Below are positions 1 to 6,659 of a stretch of DNA of 9,965 bases, piece after piece (position 1 is the first letter of the stretch; each line of letters begins with the position of its first letter). The stretch covers positions 1 through 9,965 of the forward strand of contig NZ_LC523991.1 in assembly GCF_016110345.1 (NCBI RefSeq). The letters run 5' to 3'. A model generated the notes under the pieces. That model made no database searches. It was given only the letters and a program-made list of their open reading frames with translations, and was not told the DNA's origin. Both the position numbers and the translations under genes were made by a program. This DNA comes from Fluviibacter phosphoraccumulans (GTDB lineage Bacteria; Pseudomonadota; Gammaproteobacteria; Burkholderiales; Rhodocyclaceae).

Positions 1-877
1 TCTGGAACGCGCCAAGGCTGAGCGTCGCCAGCAGGTGAGCGATAAGTACGGGCTAAAAACCGCAGCAGAAGCCGTAGATTGTATTAACACGCACGAACCG
101 ACAGGACAAAAACCAGCGAAGAAACTCACCATAGCCAATCTGTACGGCCTAGGCGTAGAGCCAAACCCAGAAGAAAAACCCGAAGTTGCCAAAGTGGTGC
201 ACAAACAGGCGCCAACGGTGGAGCAAGCCATGTCTGAACATGGGTGGGGCGTCAAGATAGCCGGTTTAATACCTGCGCCGGAACAGCAGCAGATGCCAGA
301 GATTCAGGAAAAAGAAGCACCCAAAGAAACGCAGCGTCCCCCGTTCGACATGCAGGCGTACTTGCAGAAAGTAGAACTGTCTGTAGATAGGTGGAAAAGT
401 GGGCAAGCCAGCAAAGACGACGCGGACAGAATTAACGGGTTCGCAACTGTCTATAGGAATAAACGACACAAGATTTATGAGCAGATCGACCGATGTTCAA
501 CGACGGCAAAGCGGTTGTGGCATAAGTTAAACGATCGTTTAACGGAGCATCGCCGGAGGGAACCGCAAAAGCCGACGGGTATGGGTGCGATCTTCAAGCA
601 GGGCGAATACAAAGAGGCGCTCAGACTTTGGCAAGGCAAGGAGATTGAGCTACATCGGAGATTCAAAAAGATTGCTGCCATAGACAAAAGGTTTGCCTCC
701 ATGTCGTGGAATCCCGGCTATGGGAAGCTGGCAGACAAGAAGATGGGTGAGCGGTTTACAGAACGGGCTTATTTTTTGTATCAATCGATAGAACGCGAGA
801 CGCAGCGGCGAGAGGTGGCGAAGCAAAACAGGCTCAATCAGTTAGAGCTAGAACCGAAACGTGGTCCTAGACGGTGA
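1..877 (+). CDS. mobA: MobA/MobL relaxase, C-terminal part (continuation from 9965)
   Basis: The frame is open from base 2 (LERAKAERRQQ...) to the TGA at 875-877, with no good start codon near the left edge. The GTG at 35 lacks context and lies within an evident alpha-helical charged segment. It is therefore best read as residues 267-557 of the relaxase beginning at 9169. The region is rich in Lys, Arg, Glu and Gln. It has a proline-rich linker (about bases 240-350, PAPEQQQMPEIQ) followed by a helical basic tail ending LELEPKRGPRR. No primase or other catalytic motif is visible. In this family the C-terminal region is usually the variable part, concerned with DNA or coupling-protein contacts, but I cannot assign a specific role. 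The final codons overlap a small downstream ORF (GTG at 874). Confidence 0.85.
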   Translation, partial: LERAKAERRQQVSDKYGLKTAAEAVDCINTHEPTGQKPAKKLTIANLYGLGVEPNPEEKPEVAKVVHKQAPTVEQAMSEHGWGVKIAGLIPAPEQQQMPEIQEKEAPKETQRPPFDMQAYLQKVELSVDRWKSGQASKDDADRINGFATVYRNKRHKIYEQIDRCSTTAKRLWHKLNDRLTEHRRREPQKPTGMGAIFKQGEYKEALRLWQGKEIELHRRFKKIAAIDKRFASMSWNPGYGKLADKKMGERFTERAYFLYQSIERETQRREVAKQNRLNQLELEPKRGPRR

Positions 878-996
878 AAATCCCGCCTCTACGACCCCAG
901 ACCTACGAAAACTGGCTGGCGTGGTTCAGAAAGCGGGATTCTCAACAAAAAGACCTCCCAAAGCCGCTACTCGTCCGCTCTTACATGCGAGCATAG
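874..996 (+). CDS. Small hypothetical protein (40 aa) overlapping the mobA stop
   Basis: A short frame starts with GTG at 874-876, overlapping the mobA TGA (875-877) in the arrangement GTGA typical of translational coupling. An in-frame TAG at 868-870 makes this GTG the only possible start. The product begins MKIPPLRPQTYENWLAW and ends VRSYMRA, with a stop at 994-996. The composition (two Trp, two Tyr, many Arg and Lys, no low-complexity run) looks like a real small basic protein. The competing frame from 861 to 1091 reads as unstructured filler. I do not recognise the family. It would be the last gene of the mobilization transcript. No independent Shine-Dalgarno is obvious, which fits coupling. 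It could also be a chance frame. Confidence 0.45.
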   Translation: MKIPPLRPQTYENWLAWFRKRDSQQKDLPKPLLVRSYMRA

Positions 997-1105
997 CGGC
1001 CAACGAAGGTCTGACGGGATTATGCACCGATATCGGCCTTCATATCTGCGAAAATAGCTTCAGAATGTTTCAATTTATCCGATTTACCTGAAAAGATCCT
1101 CCCCC

Positions 1106-3493
1106 ATGAGCTTGTTAAATGCATTGAAGACCGTCAAAACCGAAGAAGACGTTAAAGATGCGTATATCGCGGCGCTGGGGTTGAAGAAATACAACAAAGG
1201 CCTGGTAGATATTCAGACAGAAGAAGTTTGGTTTGAAGCGAAAGAGGCAGCCACACCGCCCGTCCTGATGTTTACCCAATTGCTGTTTTATGTCCGTGAT
1301 GCCCGGAAGAATGGCGAGCACATCCCGCCATTTTTGGCCGTCATTGATCGAGAAAAGGCCGCCATCATGGAGACGGCCAAAGCGTTGCCGATCATGGCCG
1401 ATAAAAGCATCAAGTGGCCAAAGTCGGCCTCTCAGGTGGATAAGGCCGTGGCAGCTCAGGCCGCGCCCTACATCGAGACGCATTTTGTGGTGTACAAGAT
1501 CGATACCCACGAAAAGGAATTTGTTCAGGCCGTTAAAGCCGCGATCAAGAAGGGGGAGTTGATCCGTACCCCGATAACCCCGGACAATCTCCGGCAGGTG
1601 TTTGATAAATGGGTGGCGATGATTGGCCGGGAACTGGATGGCGTTGATGAATCTGATTACGCCCTGCTGTTTTTTGCGGACATCATGCACGATGGCGTAA
1701 AAGCCGCCATGAGTAACCTGCCAGCCCGGTTGCTGCATGAAGGTGACAAACCCTTATTCCTACTTAACGGCAACACCTACGAGCTAGGCAGTGACCGGGG
1801 CTACCGTAACTTCTGGGCGATCTACCACCGGCCACCGGAAGAAACCTATCGGCACTATCTGCTTGAGCGCCGGGATAGCCTGCTGCCATTGGACGAGCGC
1901 AGCTTCAAAGGGGCTTACTACACGCCCCTGCATGTTGTAGACAAAGCCTATGACCTGCTGGCCGAGACGCTGGGCAAGAACTGGCAGGACAAATATCTGG
2001 TGTGGGATATGTGTTGTGGTGTTGGCAATCTGGAAGTCAAACACAGCAACCACCGCAACATCTTCATGAGTACGCTGGACAAGGCTGACGTGAATGTCAT
2101 GACGGCCAGCCGCACCTGTGTTGCAGCTACCAAATTCCAGTACGACTATCTCAACGATGACATCACCGATACCGGCGAGTTTGATTACAGCCTGACGAAC
2201 AAGCTGCCGCCGGAACTCCGGCAAGCCATTGCAGACGCCAAAGCAGGTAAGCCCGGGGCAAAGAAGATTCTGGTGTTGATGAATCCACCTTATGGGGAAG
2301 CGTCCAGTTCTGACTCTGTAGTCAGCACGGGGAAGCACAAACCGAAAATCGCCTCGAACCAGATCCGGGACTTCATGCAGTCTCAGGATTTGGGCTATGC
2401 CTCCCGAGAGTTGTTTGTGCAGTTTCTGGTGCGGATACAGCGCGAGTTGCCGAACGCGACGATTGCCATGTTTAGCACGTTGAAATACGTCAATGCGCCG
2501 AACTTCGAGAAATTCCGCGAGCATTGGAAAGCGCACTATCTTGGTGGTTTCGTGGTGCATAGCAAGGCGTTTGACGGCATCAGTGGCAATTTTCCTATTG
2601 GCTTTCTGGTTTGGGACGCGTCAGTTTCCGAGCCTATTGGCAGTATCACGACAAAAGTGCTGGATAAGGATGGCGACTATCTGGGCGCCAAAATGTTTTT
2701 CAATATTCCGCCGAGTCGTTATCTGAACTTGTGGATATCACGATTGAAGACGGATGCGCTAAATGTCCCGCTAAAAAACGCGGTGCATCCACAGAACAAT
2801 CATGCGAAAGTAACATCGTGGTTTAGTGAAGCAATTGGATATTTGTGGTGTAACGCTAATGATATGCAGCAAGCGAATCAGACTGCTTTGTTGTCATCGG
2901 TCTTTAGCGCCGGAAACGGCTTTTATGTAACGCGAGAAAACCTCTGGCAGGCAGCGGTGGTTTTTGCGGCAAGACGATTGATTAAGCCGACATGGTTGAA
3001 CGACCGCGATCAATTTCTTCAACCATCTGAACCTTTGTCCGATGAATTCAAGACGGATTGCCTTGTCTGGATGCTGTTCAACGGTAGTAACCTGAGTGCC
3101 GGTGCGAATGATCTGGAGTGGAACGATAAAAAATGGTCGCTGGTGAATCACTTCATTCCGTTTAGTGAACAAGAGATCGGTGCGAATAGCCGGTTCGAAT
3201 CAGACTTCATGAAAAGCTATCTGGCTGACCTGACCTTATCTACGGAAGCGCAAACGGTGATGGCGGCAGGCAAGAAGCTCTGGCAGCAATATCATGCGAC
3301 CCAATTTGAGAAGAAGATCCGCGACGAATACAAGCTGAACCGCCCGGACGTTGGATGGTATCAGATACGCAAGGCGTTAGAGGCGAATGGCGACAATGAA
3401 ACGGTTGATTTTGCGCCGTTCAAAGAAGCCTACGATACGCTTAGCGGCAAGCTGCGACCGCAAGTTTATGAGTTGGGATTTTTGAAGGCGTAG
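1106..3493 (+). CDS. Single-chain type IIG-like restriction-modification enzyme (N6-adenine methyltransferase with N-terminal nuclease motif)
   Basis: A 795-residue protein with the order nuclease - methyltransferase - target recognition. The N-terminal 60 residues contain D35 and, after WF, E44-A-K46, which fits a PD-(D/E)XK nuclease core. The methyltransferase has motif X (GAYYTP, 269-274), an AdoMet-binding motif I (VWDMCCGVGNL, 299-309) and catalytic motif IV (NPPYG, 393-397), the X-I-IV order of gamma-class N6-adenine methylases. The roughly 400 residues after motif IV would hold the target-recognition domain. Known type IIG enzymes are commonly near 850-1000 residues, so this one is compact. 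No separate endonuclease, specificity subunit or control-protein gene is nearby. ATG 1106 is the only start after an in-frame stop at 1055, yet it lacks a clear Shine-Dalgarno. A methylase with an inactive nuclease remains possible. The neighbour at 3556 may share its transcript. Confidence 0.82.
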   Translation: MSLLNALKTVKTEEDVKDAYIAALGLKKYNKGLVDIQTEEVWFEAKEAATPPVLMFTQLLFYVRDARKNGEHIPPFLAVIDREKAAIMETAKALPIMADKSIKWPKSASQVDKAVAAQAAPYIETHFVVYKIDTHEKEFVQAVKAAIKKGELIRTPITPDNLRQVFDKWVAMIGRELDGVDESDYALLFFADIMHDGVKAAMSNLPARLLHEGDKPLFLLNGNTYELGSDRGYRNFWAIYHRPPEETYRHYLLERRDSLLPLDERSFKGAYYTPLHVVDKAYDLLAETLGKNWQDKYLVWDMCCGVGNLEVKHSNHRNIFMSTLDKADVNVMTASRTCVAATKFQYDYLNDDITDTGEFDYSLTNKLPPELRQAIADAKAGKPGAKKILVLMNPPYGEASSSDSVVSTGKHKPKIASNQIRDFMQSQDLGYASRELFVQFLVRIQRELPNATIAMFSTLKYVNAPNFEKFREHWKAHYLGGFVVHSKAFDGISGNFPIGFLVWDASVSEPIGSITTKVLDKDGDYLGAKMFFNIPPSRYLNLWISRLKTDALNVPLKNAVHPQNNHAKVTSWFSEAIGYLWCNANDMQQANQTALLSSVFSAGNGFYVTRENLWQAAVVFAARRLIKPTWLNDRDQFLQPSEPLSDEFKTDCLVWMLFNGSNLSAGANDLEWNDKKWSLVNHFIPFSEQEIGANSRFESDFMKSYLADLTLSTEAQTVMAAGKKLWQQYHATQFEKKIRDEYKLNRPDVGWYQIRKALEANGDNETVDFAPFKEAYDTLSGKLRPQVYELGFLKA

Positions 3494-3555
3494 CTGGTAG
3501 AGTGCCGCCTCTCGTCGGTCGTTGGAAGCAAGGTAACAATCAAAGAACAAAACCT

Positions 3556-4047
3556 ATGGATCAAGCCACCATAACCTTAATAGTCAGTGTTGTGACATTG
3601 ATTTCAACCTTTTCGGTTGCTTACGCACAGATGAAAATAGCAAGCGCTAAGATAAAACTCGATCTTTACAACAAGCGATTCGCTGTTTACATCAGTGCTC
3701 TAGAGTACTACCAAGCAACATGGTATGAGTCTCCCGATAGGATGAAAGAAAAGGGGAATCAGTTCGTAAAGTTTTATAGGGAGTCGAAATTTCTTTTTGA
3801 GCCTAGCGATGGGGCCTATGAAACACTCGGGAAAATTCAAAAGAACGGCGCAGTGATTCATTCCTATGAAATGCATAACCATCAGAGAGAAAACCATCTT
3901 GCCGATGACAGGCTTTGCTTAAAGGAATTGCATAGATCAAGTGTGGCGGCGCGCGAGGAGTTCGAAACAAACTTGCTCGAACTTGAAAAACAGATGGATA
4001 AATACATCCAATTCAAAACCATCTCTGGCTGGAAGCTTCTTCAATAA
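3556..4047 (+). CDS. Membrane-anchored hypothetical protein (163 aa)
   Basis: The ATG at 3556 gives a protein beginning MDQATITLIVSVVTLISTF, an N-terminal hydrophobic segment of roughly 20 residues (about 4-25) suited to a single membrane anchor. It is followed by a basic, helical, probably cytoplasmic region. The stretch KLDLYNKRFAVYISALEYY resembles a motif (KLDLxxKRFxVY) that I associate with many uncharacterised membrane-anchored bacterial proteins. The C-terminal third (EEFETNLLELEKQMDKYIQF) looks like a coiled coil. A GTG at 3502 would add 18 residues but leaves the hydrophobic segment internal, so I prefer the ATG. The gene begins 62 bases after the restriction-modification gene and ends 32 bases before a strong terminator, so the two may be co-transcribed. 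It appears more A+T-rich than its neighbours, suggesting separate acquisition. Function unknown. Confidence 0.7.
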   Translation: MDQATITLIVSVVTLISTFSVAYAQMKIASAKIKLDLYNKRFAVYISALEYYQATWYESPDRMKEKGNQFVKFYRESKFLFEPSDGAYETLGKIQKNGAVIHSYEMHNHQRENHLADDRLCLKELHRSSVAAREEFETNLLELEKQMDKYIQFKTISGWKLLQ

Positions 4048-4078
4048 TTTTGGCTCTCTTGTTGGCAAAAGCGCCTTG

Positions 4079-4105
4079 AAAAAGACCGCAAAGCACGGTC
4101 TTTTT
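4079..4105 (+). terminator. Rho-independent terminator after the 3556-4047 gene
   Basis: The arms AAAAAGACCG (4079-4088) and CGGTCTTTTT (4096-4105) form a perfect 10-bp stem with a 7-base loop ending in a T run. The A run on the 5' side means it could also work in reverse. It closes the transcript of the restriction-modification and membrane-protein genes. Confidence 0.85.
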
Positions 4106-4174
4106 AGATTTGCTCATGCTTGGTGTGTGGTTCGCCTAACAGATGTTATGTAACGGCGTGCCGAGGTTTTAATC

Positions 4175-4211
4175 AGTCACGGTTGCCAAACAATTATTAA
4201 CCTGTGACTAT
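4175..4211 (+). promoter_or_regulatory. Inverted repeat and weak promoter before the ParC-like gene
   Basis: AGTCACGGTT (4175-4184) and AACCTGTGACT (4199-4209) form a 10-bp inverted repeat with one bulged base and a 14-base A+T-rich centre. A possible -35 TTGCCA (4183-4188) and a weak -10 GACTAT (4206-4211), 17 bases apart, overlap the arms. This is where a self-repressing regulator would bind. Which protein binds it is unknown. Confidence 0.4.
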
Positions 4212-4245
4212 GCCAGTCATTATCTGTCCCACAAAAGGTAGCGGC

Positions 4246-4566
4246 ATGGCACACCCCCCTGAAACCATCGATCACACCACCCTGACCCGCCTCGTCGAAG
4301 CGGGGGTGGTGCGCGGTGTCGATGTGATTGGCCACTCCGGCGGCTGGAGCGTGATGGTCAAATACGGCATGACTGAACGCATGCTGGCGACCCGGCGTGG
4401 CAGCGTGCGTTCCTTCCGCAAGTTTGAATCACTAGTGGCTTATCTGCGACCGCTGGGTATCGTGCAGATGCACGTCAATGCCGCCAATTACGATCCCGAA
4501 TCTCTCAAGGCCAATCGTGCACGGCCAGACGCTTCCGCACGGATGCGGCGGCTTTTGGCTAGTTAA
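4246..4566 (+). CDS. Small plasmid protein, ParC/partition-associated-like (106 aa)
   Basis: The ATG at 4246 is preceded by an A+G-rich Shine-Dalgarno (AAAAGG, about 4234-4239) at suitable spacing. The alternative ATG at 4210 would add 12 unconvincing residues and lies in the inverted repeat. The core (LVEAGVVRGVDVIG, GGWSVMVKYGMTERMLATRR, FRKFESLVAYLRPLGI, NYDPESL) resembles small Proteobacterial plasmid proteins that I recall being named ParC-family partition-associated. This recollection is from memory and needs a database check. Such proteins, as I remember them, extend some 30-40 residues further, so this one may be a short or C-terminally trimmed version ending ARMRRLLAS. It is richer in G+C than the gene before it. 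It lies between the two terminators with the gene at 4624, not next to parA, and its biochemical role is unknown. Confidence 0.6.
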   Translation: MAHPPETIDHTTLTRLVEAGVVRGVDVIGHSGGWSVMVKYGMTERMLATRRGSVRSFRKFESLVAYLRPLGIVQMHVNAANYDPESLKANRARPDASARMRRLLAS

Positions 4567-4623
4567 GGTGCGCGTATCGCCAAAGCACTCCCGTAAAATC
4601 ACGCCAACTCACAAGGAGCACGC

Positions 4624-5169
4624 ATGATTTTCTGGGAGCCGTTTGAGCATGACGGCATTGTTTACGATCTGTCGCATTTGCACCCGACGCAAATTGAACT
4701 GATCCAGCCAGGCATCGGGGGTAACCCTGAGCGCTGTTTTGCCATACAAGTGATATTCAGCTTGCATTGTTTTACCAGATCCTTAAAGGGATCGGAGGCA
4801 TCCGAGATCGAGCATTTGATCTATCGAGATCGGAGAGAGGATCGTGTATTCGACTTCGGGCGCTACGAGCTGTCTAAAAGACTGCCAGAGATCGTTAAGG
4901 CGATAGACCGCCGCGCCTGCTTTCACTCTGGCAAGGGCAATTTCTTTTTGATCGAGCTGCTGACCAGCGAAGGCCAAAGGCAGGAGTACGAGGTTTATTT
5001 TGAAGCGAGTCGATCTGGCCAGCGCGGCGGCTTGATTAACCTGTATGTCCAGAGTGCCTATGTGCGGGATGCCTCGCACAAGTCTAGTCAGCCCAAGAAG
5101 AAGAAAATTGGCCTGTTTGTAATTCTGCATAACATCCAGAACAACAAGCCTATCCGTGCGCCAAAGTAA
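4624..5169 (+). CDS. Conserved-looking hypothetical protein (181 aa)
   Basis: The ATG at 4624 has a strong Shine-Dalgarno, AAGGAG (4613-4618), five bases upstream. A lone -10-like TAAAAT lies at 4594-4599 without a good -35. The soluble protein has no signal peptide or membrane segment. Distinctive segments are DGIVYDLSHLHP near the N terminus, FSLHCFTR (about 45-52), LIYRDRREDRVFDFGRYELS (about 66-85), RACFHSGKGNFFLIE, the strand-like INLYVQSAYVRD (about 137-148), and a basic C terminus with a Lys run (PKKKKIGLF). Dense Arg, His and Tyr clusters would suit a nucleic-acid-binding or nuclease fold, but I see no recognised catalytic signature and assign no function. It follows the ParC-like gene by 57 bases and ends at a terminator that overlaps its stop codon. 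Confidence 0.75.
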   Translation: MIFWEPFEHDGIVYDLSHLHPTQIELIQPGIGGNPERCFAIQVIFSLHCFTRSLKGSEASEIEHLIYRDRREDRVFDFGRYELSKRLPEIVKAIDRRACFHSGKGNFFLIELLTSEGQRQEYEVYFEASRSGQRGGLINLYVQSAYVRDASHKSSQPKKKKIGLFVILHNIQNNKPIRAPK

Positions 5170-5194
5170 AAGGCTCCCAACGCGGGGAGCCTTT
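5169..5194 (+). terminator. Terminator after the 4624-5169 gene
   Basis: AAAGGCTCCC (5169-5178) and GGGAGCCTTT (5185-5194) form a perfect 10-bp stem with a 6-base loop (AACGCG). The T tract after it is short (TTTCGG), so termination may be partial. The stem starts at the last base of the stop codon and separates the cargo from the partition region. Confidence 0.75.
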
Positions 5195-5223
5195 CGGTGA
5201 AGCTAATCGGGCCTCTTGGATAT

Positions 5224-5324
5224 GTTCACGCTTGGGTGAACACCGCTTGCGCGGCGGGACTGTCGCACGGCTTACGCCGTTCCGTTCATACGACAGCAAT
5301 CTAACTATACCGATATCGGAATAG
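5224..5324. promoter_or_regulatory. Palindrome cluster upstream of parA: candidate centromere or operator
   Basis: Three dyads lie in 100 bases without a gene. GTTCAC and GTGAAC (5224-5229 and 5236-5241) are 6 bases apart. CTGTCG (5260-5265) and CGACAG (5291-5296) enclose a second hairpin, ACGGC-TTAC-GCCGT (5267-5280). An almost perfect 20-base palindrome is centred on CCGATATCGG (5305-5324). In ParA/ribbon-helix-helix partition systems the centromere and operator normally lie just upstream of parA, which is where these are. Assignment as parS is by position only. Confidence 0.45.
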
Positions 5325-5414
5325 AAGTCAAAGGTATTTTGATGTTCTATGCATACAGAATACATTCGCTTGCGGCAATGCCCCACATTTGTATTAAATG
5401 TTTTTTGAGTATTG

Positions 5415-5460
5415 TGTTAATATCAAAAAAAGCTCTAAAAGCACCCAAAAGGGGGTAATA
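5415..5460 (+). promoter_or_regulatory. parA promoter (extended -10) and ribosome-binding site
   Basis: TGT-TAATAT (5415-5423) is an extended -10 element in an A+T-rich stretch; no good -35 lies 17 bases upstream. The G run GGGGG (5451-5455), five bases before the ATG at 5461, is the Shine-Dalgarno and decides the start over the in-frame ATG at 5398. The -10 overlaps TAATATCAAAA (5418-5428), repeated exactly just after parA (6103-6113), so it may be bound by the partition repressor. Confidence 0.5.
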
Positions 5461-6105
5461 ATGATTATTACGGTAGGCAATACAAAGGGCGGCGTTGGCA
5501 AGACAACCATAGCCCTGAATCTAGCCATTGCGCGAGCATTGGCCGGAAAAGATGTTTGGGTGGTCGATGGCGACAGACAGGGAACGGCGCAAACCGCGCT
5601 AACGATCCGAGCGGAGAGTGGTCGCACTCCGATGGTTGCCTGTTCCGTGTATTCGGATGGAGCAACACTGCGCTCACAAGTGCAGCAGCAGAAAGACAAA
5701 TACGACGATATCGTGATTGATGCCGGTGGACGGGATAGCACTGCTCTAAGAGCCGCACTCGCATTATCGGATTTGCTGGTTGTTCCATTCTCACCACGTT
5801 CTCTCGATGTATGGGCTTTGGCCGATATTTCGAACCTGATAGCAGAAGCACGTTCAATGCGTGATGGACTACGAGCCGTGGCCATCCTCAACAATGCAGA
5901 TACGCAGGGAACGGACAACAAAGAAGCAGTAGAAGCACTGGCCGATTACCCAGAGTTGGAGTTTCTGGATATTGCCGTGTGCCGTCGAAAAGCGATTGCA
6001 AACGCCGCCGGTCAAGGCTTGGCCATCAAAGAATTAGCGCCAAAAGATCAAAAAGCGATAGCAGAGGTTGAATCTCTTTACAATCGTGTTTTTGCATCTA
6101 TATAA
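5461..6105 (+). CDS. parA: ParA partition ATPase (small, type Ib-like)
   Basis: A 214-residue deviant Walker ATPase that positions plasmid copies for segregation by ATP-dependent non-specific DNA binding on the nucleoid. Visible motifs are the deviant Walker A KGGVGKTT (residues 9-16, with signature Lys9), the A' box VVDGDRQG (34-41, D36 and D38), and the Walker B-like IVIDAGGRD (84-92, D87). There is no N-terminal helix-turn-helix extension, so it belongs to the short ParF-like class whose autoregulation is left to a partner protein. The ATG at 5461 is chosen over 5398 because of its strong Shine-Dalgarno and because the family starts right at the first strand (MIITVGNTKGG). The stop is 29 bases before the ribbon-helix-helix partner gene. 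Confidence 0.95.
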   Translation: MIITVGNTKGGVGKTTIALNLAIARALAGKDVWVVDGDRQGTAQTALTIRAESGRTPMVACSVYSDGATLRSQVQQQKDKYDDIVIDAGGRDSTALRAALALSDLLVVPFSPRSLDVWALADISNLIAEARSMRDGLRAVAILNNADTQGTDNKEAVEALADYPELEFLDIAVCRRKAIANAAGQGLAIKELAPKDQKAIAEVESLYNRVFASI

Positions 6106-6134
6106 TATCAAAATAGAATTACAAAGGCTTTCAA

Positions 6135-6359
6135 ATGGCAGTCACCAAGAGACCTAAGACGATAGACCAATTCATCGGTGCGGCACCCGACGCCGAGAAA
6201 ACAATCCGGCAGCACGGTAAACAGGTTGCCATCTCTCTCGCCTTACCGCGTGAGTTGCTAGATAAAGCAGATGCGCAGGCAAAAGATTTGTGCATAAGCC
6301 GAGCAGCATTTATCAAGCTGGCGATCAATCGGCTTCTCAGTGAGGAAGCGAAGCGGTGA
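6135..6359 (+). CDS. Ribbon-helix-helix centromere-binding partner of ParA (ParG/CopG-like)
   Basis: A 74-residue protein with a flexible basic N terminus (MAVTKRPKTIDQFIGAAPDAE) followed by a ribbon-helix-helix domain: the strand KQVAISLALP (about 29-38), helix A (RELLDKADAQAKDL), a turn, then helix B (SRAAFIKLAINRLLSEEA). This design matches ParG-type partners, in which the domain binds the centromere/operator and the mobile N tail stimulates ParA. The Shine-Dalgarno AAAGG (6123-6127) sits seven bases before the ATG. Its position immediately after parA supports the assignment. It would also repress the operon. Sequence identity to named ParG proteins cannot be judged here, so no symbol is given. 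Confidence 0.85.
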   Translation: MAVTKRPKTIDQFIGAAPDAEKTIRQHGKQVAISLALPRELLDKADAQAKDLCISRAAFIKLAINRLLSEEAKR

Positions 6360-6410
6360 TTGTCAGGGATCTACTGCCAACAAAACCCATGCGCTAGGGT
6401 TTGTGCTATT

Positions 6411-6659
6411 GTGCCAACAGTTCTGCGAATAAATGGATTTCGCGTGGTCATTTATCCTAACGACCATCGCCCTGCCCATGTGCATGTTCTTGGTAGTGAT
6501 GGTGAGGCTATCTTCAAGCTGCATTGTCCCAAAGGTGCGGTGGAGTTACGAGAGAATTTCGGCTTGTCTCGCCAAGAGATTGATGTGGTCATAAAGGCAT
6601 TGCAAGCGGAAGTTGTTTATCTTTGTGGTGCGTGGAGAAGAATTCATGAAACCGAGTAA
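6411..6659 (+). CDS. DUF4160-family protein (toxin-like partner)
   Basis: The start is taken as GTG 6411, giving an 82-residue protein beginning MPTVLRINGFRVVIYPNDH. This is the characteristic DUF4160 opening, followed by RPAHVHVLGSDGEAIFKL. A longer frame upstream adds only unrelated residues. The family has a conserved HRPAHVHV motif (HxPxHVHV) and is commonly found beside DUF2442 genes in arrangements resembling toxin-antitoxin loci; its activity is not firmly established to my knowledge. The next gene starts 14 bases before this one ends. The only Shine-Dalgarno-like bases (AGGG, 6396-6399) lie in a hairpin arm (AAACCC 6383-6388 with GGGTTT 6397-6402), which might limit translation. Confidence 0.8.
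   Translation: MPTVLRINGFRVVIYPNDHRPAHVHVLGSDGEAIFKLHCPKGAVELRENFGLSRQEIDVVIKALQAEVVYLCGAWRRIHETE

Noticed and set aside
861..1091. 76-codon plus-strand frame after mobA
   Set aside because: The product reads as unstructured filler, the start has no ribosome-binding site, and it overlaps the better-supported 874-996 frame.
1784..2560. Long minus-strand frame (258 codons) inside the restriction-modification gene
   Set aside because: It lies antisense to a gene whose methylase motifs are clear on the plus strand; no motif supports the reverse reading.
5150..5386. 78-codon minus-strand frame upstream of parA
   Set aside because: It covers the terminator and the palindromes of the partition region, and has no protein-like pattern or ribosome-binding site.
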